A stretch of 64,000 nt of DNA from positions 3,853,437 to 3,917,436 of the forward strand of contig JACTAT010000021.1 in NCBI GenBank assembly GCA_014526335.1, in the 5' to 3' direction. Both the position numbers and the translations under genes were made by a program. The notes beneath the pieces are model-generated. The model ran no database searches. It was not told the DNA's origin and saw only the letters and a program-made list of their open reading frames with translations. This stretch comes from Chrysaora quinquecirrha (taxonomy: Eukaryota > Cnidaria > Scyphozoa > Semaeostomeae > Pelagiidae). Positions 44,901 through 56,913 of the stretch are shown here, in pieces (positions within the stretch are counted from its first letter, which is position 1; each line of letters opens with the position of its first letter).

Positions 44901-47900
44901 TAAGATCAACGACCGATGACCTAAGACTTGCGATCAAAAACCTGAGATTCACCATCCATAAGCATAGATCAATGATATATGATCTAAGATCTACAATCTA
45001 CAATCCGAGATCCACAACCTACAATCTAAGATCAACGACCAATGACCTAAGACTTGCGATCAAAAAATGAAAATTTAGTAACGAAAAAACTGCACGATAA
45101 AACGATGTAAAAGGTGGAAGGGACTAACCTCTATTTTCTTGGTGTCTGTTGATTGGCGAATCAAATCTGGATCCTGCTCATGAAAACACAAATCAAGGCG
45201 AAATGGGGGGAGAGAAAAAACAATTAGTATAGTTGAAGACAAAATTAAAACATTTTGAAATTAATTATTTTTCTACTTTCCTATAATTTTTCTGCAATTT
45301 TTTTTCATATCTGGAACTTTTCTTATGAGTGAAATTAAAAATATCTTGAAATGAAAATTTTACCTAAAAAGGACGCAATCCCTGGGTCACAAAAAGCAGA
45401 TACTGTAGGGCATTGTGTGGATAGATACTCATGCTTGTCAGCAGCAATTTCATATTTATTACTCTAACAACAATTTTGACTTATTCTTTCACAGTAATTT
45501 CCATCTGCTACAACTGACCAGTATTCCGTTTATGGTAATGCAGGCTGAAAAGGTGCTTTAGTGTTTGAAGATAATATATTCGTAAAAGTAGGCAGAACAC
45601 AGGAATGCCAAACTGGAATGTGTCGTATAAAAGCATTTAAAACACAAATAGCATGTGTTACATATAAAAGAATTTGATAAAAACTGTTGCAGATTCCTCT
45701 ACGCTCTTTTTCTTTGATTACTCGTTTGAGTTCGGTGCAAACTTAGCCGAACTACCTCTCCTAAAACGACAGTAATTCCAGTCGTTGCACAAGGAGAGGA
45801 TTCCCTTACTGAAATTTCTACCATTTTCCAGAATAATGTGGCGCCCGGCCCAGGCCTCGTTGAACAGGTTTATTGCAGATCCTACCGTAAGAAACCCCGC
45901 ACCCTGATCACAGTATATAGCTCATTAGCTACACAAGAACCAGAACAGGCTGTTCAAAAAATTTGCTCATTACGGTCAAGGTTTTACTGCACTAATCTAC
46001 TCGAAAATCAGAAAATTCTACAACCAAACTCTAAAAAATACTGACCTCAGTAAATCGACGTCGTTTTCGCTCCGGGCGGTTATGAGTGCTTGGTGATGCC
46101 GTGTTTTCTTGATTGCTAAAACCAGAATGAAACGATATATAGCACGAGTATTACGATCGACAGATTATTCATCATGGGCAAGAAATTGGCGGTAAGGCAT
46201 TTACTAAATGTAAGACTTGAAGAACTAATAACTTAGACTACGTTTATGCCTGGTTCTCATTTATCGCAGACCATCGGCGATCATGGCCTTGTGATGCTTG
46301 CGATTAATGAGAACATGATTTTTCAATGACCGTCGCCGATGAACCAAAAAAGTGCAATCATCGGCGACGGAAAATCCATATGAGAACACCATCGGCGACC
46401 ATCGGCGATCATTTCTGTGTCATATCGAAACGAAGTTCTTTGTTTTCTGGGTCACACGTGGCAGCACAGAGGACGGAGAATCATTCATCGCCGCAGACAA
46501 GCAGCATATGTGAACACTTCGTCAGTGACGATCGAAGACGGTCACCGACTGACTGCGATCAGGTTGCGACATATGGGAACCAGGCTTTACACGAGGCAGT
46601 AAAATTTTTGCTAGCAATCATACACTACCGGCACGATACCGTTTTCAAATTGTGCCGAATACTGTACAGTTCCGTTTTCAAAATGTGCCGGCATATTTTT
46701 ATGCCGTCTTTGTGTGAAAGGGAGGCCAATCCGCAGCTAACATTTTTTTCGTTTTCAAATAGTGCTGGCATCGTGTGAACGTAGTCTTCGCTAACTAATA
46801 GTAATAGTAATATGGCCAACATACCTTTTCTGGTTACCAGAATATTCCACTTGCTGAAAAAAGAAAGGATAATTTGAAAATTACGAATCTGTAATTTATT
46901 ACTTTAAATTACAGATTACGTTTGAAAGTGCCAAAGCCGTGACGTCACAAAAATCTATTTTTAGGTTTTTATTTGTTCATCATTTTCTGAAAAAGCATAA
47001 AAAACAAATCAGAACCTTCCAAAATCAGTCAAATATGTTAGATGTTAAATGGCAAAAAAAACTCACCGGATTTGGATAGACTTGAGCTTCAATGCCCGAT
47101 GGAGGCTGCCCTTGTTCTTGTGCTTGGAAGCTCTGCGGAGGAGCAGGAACATTTTGTGGTGGATAACCAAAAGGGCTATCTTGTCGAGGTGCAGAATAAG
47201 CTGTGCTGCCTTGGTATTGAGGTGCATATGGCGTAGGAGCTTGGTGTGGATATTGTGGAGGAGGATCTAAAATAAAAAATTTTTTCATTCGGATTTGAAG
47301 AAAAAACAGCTGGTAATGGTAATCATTAGTGAAAAGGGTAAGGCGTAAAACTCGAGAATTTAGAAACTTTAACACATAAACTCCCACGAGGGGCGTTTCA
47401 GTCTTCAAAGAAACTTAAAAGATTTCTGTTGAAACGAACGGGTTTCCAAAAAGATTTCCGTGAAATCAATAGAATTTACATCAAAGATTGACGAGATTCT
47501 CAAGGAATGAATTACTCCTCAGACTCTTCTGGAAAAATCGGCTTAAAAATTAAGATACTCAAGTACTAGAAGGATGGTACTAGAAGAAGAAGGACCTTTT
47601 ATTTATTTTGTGAAATACTTCCTTTTTATTCAAAGTGTTTTGTCTTAAGCCTAATACTGCATTTCGTTGTAAGGCCAAGAAAAATACACCACAAAGAATA
47701 AAGAACCACTCTACAAGGAACCAACATGTAGCTTGCAGGCCGAAAAATTCAAAGAACTATACTAATAAAGATAACATCGCTAAGAAACTCTTCAATTTTG
47801 AATATTTTTATCACTGCGAATAATCAAGAATTGGGAAGCCGGTTCCATACATTTGCAGTCAAAACGTAGATGAATTGTATGTTACGCATGTATCTACTGA

Positions 47901-50900
47901 GTTCTGTTCTGCTGAGCAGTTTGCAGCTTAGCTCACATGCAAGGGTCTCTGCAAAATAGTCGTGATACAAAATGACTGTTTGTGAAGTTAGAATTAAAGA
48001 ACTACACAGGAACTTTTGGTACTAAAAAAGATGTCAAAGAGTTAGGAACTTTAGGAACTAGGCCTTGAGCTAGGTTTTTTATAAAATAAAAAAGCGTATA
48101 CACGCATTTTTTTTATAAGGAAGTGCTTTATAAAGAAGGCAGTACTCGGGTAGGCAAAAACTTAAGGAATTTCTAGTACTGGAACCAAAACTATTAGGGA
48201 ATCTGACTTTTTCTTCAACTAAACATCTCGATTAAAAAAGATGCAGTTTTGAATTAACAGAGCAAGCAATACTTATCACCAATGGTTTTCAACCAGAAGT
48301 AGGCCTATTCATTTCTACTCGTCTTCTGACACCTTTATGACCTAGATTTCTTAGACCTTTGGTTATTTTGAAGAATCAAAAAGTAAAAAGTTAAGGAATT
48401 GCTAAGGAATATTGAGTACTCAAATTTGGCCATCAGTTAAGGAATTTTCAGTACTGAGCCTGAACCGAACTTCCTTATAAAAAATGCGTATAGAATTCAC
48501 TACCATCTTAAGCATGCATGCTCACCACTGCAGATGTTTTTTTAGCAGCTCTAAAAACAGTCCAGGTCACAATTTCTGATAATTTAAGAAAGCTGCAGTA
48601 CTTGGCCAGCTTTTTAATTTCTTATAAAAATATGTATTCTACAGTTTGCAAGCTCAAATCGAAAACTTACAATTTCCTGATTGTGGATATGATCCAACAT
48701 GTTGGGGCTGTGGATAATTGGGTGGCTGAAAAAAGAAAAAGAAAAATTAAATTTCGTTACTCGATGGAGTAATAATATTTGGATATAAAATGCGGGCACT
48801 TTTTTGCCTATCTATTCTATTTATACCTATTTGATATATCGATACTGTAATAAGGTATGATCATTTGAGTTGAAACTATTCGGCAATATAACTAAAAAAA
48901 TACATTTAAACGTGAAACAAGTAAATACACCTTTTTTATAAGGAGCACCTTTATAAGGAACTTGAGGCTGAAAATCCCCAAAAATTAAGGAACTTTAAGG
49001 AACTGTCGAGGCTCGGATGAAAAACTAAAAAACTCTTTTTAAGGAACAAGACGGTTTATACGAAAAGGAACAGAATACAATATATTTCCCATCCTTCTTC
49101 CTCAAAAGGCTCTATTTATACTTACAGTTAGAAATGAAGAATAGTTTATACGAATTTGCTGTAAAAATCGGTATCTATACATCTATCCCACGACAAGGAA
49201 CAGCATAAGGAACTTTCACCCTCATTTTGTTGAAAAATTAAGGAACTCCAGCCTCAACTCAGACCAAAGATTCCTTATAGAAACGTGTACATAAAGTAAA
49301 TATGTTTCTATTGAATTATACACGCTTTTTTTTTTATAAGGAACCACTTTATAAGGAACCTACATGTAGAAGTCCCGAAACTTTAAAGAACTTATACTAC
49401 TAAAGAGAAAATCATTAAGGAACTTTTAAATGTTGAATACTTTTATCACTGCAAATAATCAAGAATTAGAAAGCCGGTTCCATTCATTTGCAGTCGAAAT
49501 CACATAAATTGTACGTTAAGCATGTATCCAATGTTTCTTTGAGTAGTCTCGAGCTTTGCTCACATGCAAATGTCTCTCTTTTATTGTTAAGACCACTGTA
49601 TGTGCAGTTAAAATTAAGGAACTATTAAGGAACTTTTTGAACTACAATGGCCTCAAAAGAGGCCCGAAAATAAGGAACTTTTAGAACTAGGCCTTGAGGT
49701 AGGTTCCTTATAAAAAAAAAAGCGTGTATACAAGTAAAATTGGGCATTTTTTATAGGCCTAAATACTTTATGAAAAATATTATCATTAATATATAGGATA
49801 ATTTGATATAAAAAATCATGAATACAATTAATATACAGTATATCAAAATTAAAGAAATTAAGCTATATGATATATTCTGCATATATAAAAAAATAATTTT
49901 TAGCTTTTTAATCAATATAAATTAAAAAAAAATAATGTACAGTAGCTATAGTCTATATCTGCAGTAAGAAAAATTCTCGTAGTAGCCTTTCACCTACTAT
50001 TTACGCAAAATCAATTTTAATGATGAATTAATTTTGCAAAAACAAAATAAAAAAACCAATTCTCAAAAAAACAATTACTAAAATTTAGAAAAATAAAGAT
50101 TGAAAATTAAAAAGGCACCGCCCGGATTTGAACCGGGGATCTCCTGTTTACTAGACAGGCGCTTTAACCGCTAAGCCACGGCGCCGACACTTACAATATC
50201 ACTGAATAGCAAATCTTTCCCATCAAACAACAAAATATCATTCAGTAATGTGTGTCAGAGTTTACAAAGTTAGAAACAACGCGAGAATACTTTACGATGG
50301 CAATGTTGTCCAAACTCGAGAAATTCCACTCTCAATCAAAGGCCAAAATTGTTCACAAATTAGTTTTACATACAAATATGGTTTTAAAATTGCGATAAAC
50401 ACTGGAAACATTTTTGTGCATACTTTCAAAGCTTTTTTCGTCTGACACTCCTCAGAAGATGAAAGCACCAATCAGAAAAAGAAGTTGACATTTGCATTGT
50501 GTTTTACACAAATCAGCTAAATGAGGTTAACTACTTACCATATTAGGCTGTGGTTGACCAGAGGTGTAGTTAGAAGGCGGTTGGTTGAAGCTAGGGTAGG
50601 CCACTGGCTGAATTCCATGCCCAGAGCTCAAGGGTTTATTGTAGTCTGCAAGGAACAAAATTGAAATTTGCCTAAATTTGCGGCGTTCCGGCATTTCTAT
50701 TCAAATTGAGCTCTGATTCTGGGTACAATAACAGTGATGATTCGCAATTTAAGAGAAAATTTTTATTGTGTCGTATGTAATACATTTAGCTTCACAAGCA
50801 ACCGCTAAATAAGCAACTAAATCTGAACTGACATTAACAGTAAGCAACTCGAAGGCTCAACTGAATTACTGTAAGCAACTAAGAAGTCAAACAACCAAGC

Positions 50901-53900
50901 TTATATACTCTTTCTTGTTGTTATGAAATTGTTCGTTCTTATGCTTTGCATGTTGAACTTCGTTAGCTAACGTTTATCCAATTACTGTCTCCCAAAAGTT
51001 GTGTTGTGGGCCTGACAGTTGATAATTTTGACCCACGAAGTCAGGGGTGGTTGTTAGGTACAAAAGACGTTAGCAACTTTCAAGCAACTTTGAGGGCTGA
51101 AATGTCTAAAATTTGAGAGCTGGACGAAAGTTAAGTTGTTTATTTAAAAAAAGTGTATCTTGGAATAAATTATGTTGTGTGTAACTTTAACTTTAACTGC
51201 TTTAAAAACGTTAACTCTAAAAACATAATCTTAAGTCCTGGGCAAATGAAATGAACATGTCACAGAACATGCCACTGAACACTTTACGCTATGCTCAGTC
51301 GACTGGCCAAATAAACTAAACATATGGCACTGAACAAATTTTGTTCATCAAAAATTTTTACTCCGATCAAACATTCACTGAACAATGTTCAATGACTGAA
51401 CAAGGTGACCAAATGAACTGGATTTTTGACTGAACTTCAATTTTTTACGATGCTCAGTTCATTTCACACGAGAGAAAAAGATATGGATCCAAAAGATCCG
51501 TACCTTTCGGGTACGACATGCCTACGATGTCATTCCGTCTACACGGCCACGGATCTGGAACGGATCTAGAACGGATCTAGATGGATCCGCTTTTCTAGCG
51601 TACCTAGAAAGATACGATCCCATTTCAAAAAGTAACGGATCCATACGTACCCGTGTAAAGGAAAAGCCTGTCGTAACTTTTTTTGGATTGGGTAAACTCA
51701 GATCCGCTCTCGTGTAAACAGGGTCTTAATGCACAACAATAGCAAGCGGTTTTAATAAAGCGGATGATAATGTGTGAACCACATAAGATCTATAGGGAAC
51801 ACCTTCGTCTGATAAATGGTGCACTAATTTCCTTCAAAAGCCCAGGCAGGAATAGAAATTACAATGCAACGCAACACAAAAATGGTAGCGGAATAAGAAT
51901 AAGTAGTCTAAATCAAAAAATCAAACCTTGGGAAAATGGCGCTTGGGAAAATGGCGTTGGAATTCTATTCGCCTGATTCCAGTTTTTTAAATCATTGTGC
52001 ACCTAAAAGTAAACAATGGTTGAGTTATTTTCTTTTTTGTCTCAGAAATCTAAAAGTTTTGATAAGTTTTTGAGCCATCACTGAGAGTTTCTCGACTTAA
52101 ACTTCTTAGTTTCTTAAAAAAGTATAACAAAATAGTTTCTTATAAAAAGTTTCTTATTAAAAGTTTCTTAAGAAAAATTCTCAGAATTGCCTAATTACAA
52201 ACAACTTTTGAATATTTTAAGCCGCTAATGACAGATTTTACAAACAAACAAAACAAAAAGAATACAACAAGATACTAAAAAGTGTGTAAAGCTTACTTAC
52301 CGACTGTACAAGGTTCTCACAGAGTGATTTAGCTTGATACAAACCGCCTTGATTTGGATGACTAAAAAGTAAAGGGGATTGAAATATAAAAGTACTGCTG
52401 GTTTTCATGCTTGATATGATTTTAGCCTCCAAATCTCAATGTCTTGAAGTTTTGGAATATTTCAATCCTGATGGCCTTCCGTCGAAAATGTCTATAGAAT
52501 AAACAACAAATTGAAAGGCAAAAACCTTTCCATTGTAACAACAGGGATAACAACATGATGAGAGTCAATCAAAGATCTCTGACGAAAGTAAATCACAAAA
52601 GTCATACTAGTTATGAACAGCGCATCCCAATAAAGCAGCACTTCATTTAACGCTGTTAACAGCTTTTTATAATTAGAACACGCATCTTAATGTATAGTAT
52701 CAATATACCATCATGTGCAAAGCTTTACCTTACATAGATATGCAACGGTTCAAAGGACTCTCTACCAGATGTTGGTTCGAGAAAACCTGATCCTCTGCCT
52801 CTCAAGTGAACCTGAAAAATAGATAGCAATGAACTTCAGCAAAATAATTTCCCAGCCATTTTGGCAATAAACCGACCTATGTAGGTCAAGCTTTAATAAC
52901 TTTAAATTGGTAAGAGTGCAGTTTACAGATCAGTGGTCATCAAGTAATTTTATTCACATGTTCTCATACACACTTGTCATGAATGCCTAACACTAGGGTA
53001 GATTTGTCCACAAGTGGCATACCACAATAAGATGGGATTCGAACCTGGACTGCATGATCAGAGAGCAACCACGTTTCCATTGAGCTATAGAGCTCAATGA
53101 AATCGCCGAGTAACTCTCCAAGTCATACAGCAAAAGGCTCTCCTCGATTTTGACTTTTTGTGTTTTGGCTATGTTGAGCCCTCTTGAGCGTCATATATTT
53201 GTGATGAATGGAGAACACTAGAATAGATTTCTCCAAGTGGCATACCAAAATAAGATGGAAGGATTCGAAAATGGACTGCATGATCAGAGACCCAACGACG
53301 TTTCCACTATAGAGCTCAATGAAATCGCCGAGTAATTCTCTCAGTCATACAGCCCAATGCTCTCCTCGGTTTTGACTTTTTGTGTTTTGGCTATGTTGAG
53401 CCTTCTTGAGCGTTATATATTTGTCATGAATGGAGAACACTAGGATAGATTTATCCAAGTGGCATACCAAAATAAGATGGAAGGGGTTCGAAAATGGAGT
53501 GCACGATCAGAGACACGACGACCGCATACAGCCCAAGGTTCTCTTCCCGTCTGACTTGTTTGTGTTTCGGCTATATTGAGCCTTCTTCCGCACCATACAT
53601 ATCTATTTTTTTTCACTATTCTGAATTATTTTTCATTATTTCATACATCTGCTTTCTGTTCTTACATACATGGCGAGTTAGAAAACTTTTTCAGGAGACC
53701 AGGAGGTCCAATTAGACCATATTCTAGTTAACAAAACTCAGTTGCAACATGACGGAATCAGCGCATGTAGCTAGTTTAGAGTAAGGCCCTGACAAAACGA
53801 TTAAATATTGTTCGTCTAACATTTGAAATTTTGAAGGGAACCGCAGAAAAAATTTAAACACGAAGAAAAAGGCGATCAAATACTTTGAGCTGCTAATTTT

Positions 53901-55248
53901 CATTTGACATCAATAATATGACGTAAGCATTATTAGTTAGTTTATTTTAAATTTATTTGGTAAATTTGAATTTTATTCTTCTGCCGTTTGGTCCGTCATA
54001 ATACGTTGGTTGACAAGCAGAATTTTCTTAGCAATATTTTTTAAAGCTTTCATGCTTGAATTAAGCCAAAAATGTTTGACGAGCAAAGTTTTGGGATGCA
54101 GCCAAACGGTCAGAGATTGTTTTACGAGCAAATGTTTGACAAAAAATGTTCGATTGTTTGACCAGGGCCTGAGAGAGTGTTATAAGGCGTTAAAGAAACC
54201 TGAACGAACCTTGGCTCCAGTCTGAACTACGATATGCTGAAAGAACGAGCCCTGAAAAACAGACAAAGCACAGTTAAATTATGAAGCAACACAATTGAAG
54301 AGACTTCCACAGGCTTTCGCATCATGTCATAGACAAACAAGAATTATTGCCTTCGAGTCTTACAAACCTTCGAAATTTCAGATACAAGCAACCTGAGGCT
54401 AACGTGAACCAAAGAAAAGCCTGTAAGTAGCTTTATAGGTTGCGCGAAAATTAAATGAACTAAAACCAACAGCGCAAAAATGTAAGCGAAAAAGCCAAAA
54501 ACCAGGGTTAATACTCGCCTGTCTCAGGAAGTGGGCTTTTCTGCATTCGCCGAAACAACAGCCCTTAACTGCCTGAGCAATAACCCTTTTCTTTATGGTC
54601 GGTGATTGACAGTGAAATGAAGAAAGTAAGCTCCTTCGCAATATATAGACTGAGCCTCCGGTGATTATCAACTGCGGAGAAACGTGAAGTCTAACCGAGA
54701 TTTAAACATTATACATTGAAAAGCAATTGACTAATTTGCATTGTTGCCTTACATTTGGTCCTTCAAGCTTTTCTTTGACGTTGTAATCTGCGGCTGCGTG
54801 CTCAAGTCCAACAAACACTTTGTCTTGTACGTAGCTAAGCTAGAATCAAAACACAAAGTATACAGGCTTTTAAACGCAAATTGAGTTTGATTACAGTGCA
54901 AAATGCGTTAATCAAACAACGTGGGTTTTTTCATTCAGTTACCAATAAAGTTAGTAATTTCTTTAGTTAGTAAGTTACTTAGTTAATTATTTATTTCCTT
55001 ATTTAGTTAATTAGATAGTTAGCTAATTATGGTAAGCTAGTTAGATAGCTAGTTAGTTTTATTTAGTTAATTTTGAACTAAAGTTTTCAACTTACTTGGT
55101 TAGCTAGTTACCTGTTAGAAATAGCGAGTGAGTTAGTTAGTTGGTTAGCTAGCTAGTTAGTTGGTTAAATAGTTAGATAGTTAGTTATTTAATTAGATAG
55201 CAAGGCAGTAATTAGTATAGTTAGTTAGTTAGATAGTTAGTTAGTTAA

Positions 55249-55279
<31 letters not shown>

Positions 55280-56872
55280 TTTTGTTATTCAGTGAGTTAG
55301 CTACTTAGTTAATTAGTTAGTTAGCTATAGCTAGTCAGCAATATAGTTAGTTAGCTACTTTGTTAGTAAGTTAGTTACTTAGTTAGTCAAGTTAGATAGT
55401 TATATAGCTTTTTTAAAAAAAAAGGCTATTACATTAGTTCGACCCCAGCGAACCCGGACCTTTCTGTCTATGTGATAAATTCATCCGACTAACAAAATTA
55501 ATATTCATGAAATTTACTGCAGTATTCTGTGTTCCATTGAATAACTTCAGACCACCATCTGGCTTTCCGAAATTTCTGATAACATCTTTGATCATATGCA
55601 AAGCGACTGGCGAAGAAAAAGGACAACGTTTCAATTTGAAGGGTATACCAACGCTTAAAGTCTTGTGTAAAATGGAATGAAATTTTGTTATTATAATGAA
55701 AAACTGCGAAGAAATATGAAAAGCGAGCGCCGATTTTGAAAAAAATTAGGGCAAGGGTAAACAACACAGAAAAACAATGAGTTGTTTATGTAAGATTGTT
55801 CTTCTCGTACCTTGAACTTTTGCTTGAATTGGAGCCTGGATGCTCAAGAAGAGTGGTTTCTCACTGTAAAATAAAAAACGATTTAGTTAACACAGCGAAA
55901 AAGATTAGTTTGGAAATAAAATAAAGCAATGATTTTTGAAAACGAGGCCCTTAGTTGAAAAGGTGTATTGAAATGTATTTCTTCGGGTAGCCAGTTACAA
56001 AACAAATCTATGTTTATGTAAAAAAATACAAGAGAATACCATCAACTCTGGTTAACTAGAGCTTAGTTAACACAAGCTAAAAACATAAAAATCAGAACGC
56101 AAAATATTCAGCCTTTACAAACAATTGAAGCACAGTACTATATAAAAAGTATTGAAATGTATTTCTTCGGGTAGCCATATCTTAGACTCGATACACAAGT
56201 CGTTTTTAATTTGGCTATTGAACTGAATTGCTGGACGCCAAAACAAACTTTGGCGTCCAGCCATTTAATCAATAGCCAAATTGCAAACAACTTTTGTAGC
56301 GAGTCTAGCCATATCTCAGCTAATGTTTGACATATTTGATCGACTTTCGTCATTTTTGAATCAGATATTATGCTTTTTCTGAACATGAAGAGCAAATTGG
56401 GAACTCAGAGAATAGATTTTTGTAGCGTCACGACGGGTACTCTATTATTTTCAAAATCCATGCAAATTAATTACCCTGCAGTCATAAGTGCACGCTTCTC
56501 TTCTGGCTGCATGAATTTTCCTCTAGTTGAGATAGCAGCGCCACTTTGTTGGGCAATCTAAAAAGCAAAGGTGCTTCGATATTATGAACTTCTTATTTCG
56601 GAAAATAAAAAAATCTAATGACATGAAAATATTAAGAGAACTATTGATGATAACATCGACTAGTAATTTGATGTGATAAGAATATTAACAGGAAAGCGTA
56701 TTTTGCAGCATTTGAGAAATATTTGAACCTCCAGCATTAGACGTATTCCATGAGCCTTCCCTCATGGAATAAGTAAGTTATCGCTCCTTAAGCCAACCTG
56801 ATTTCGATAGGTCGCTCAGAACCACTCTAGACTTATCACACGAGTCCCAATTATCGCAGCTACCATCTTAAG

Positions 56873-56913
<41 letters not shown>

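Noticed and set aside
43787..45070. Repeat protein gene from the 42-residue open repeats
   Set aside because: The open frame follows from a 126-bp period; frames break several times, the array lies in an intron and there is no promoter or splice support.
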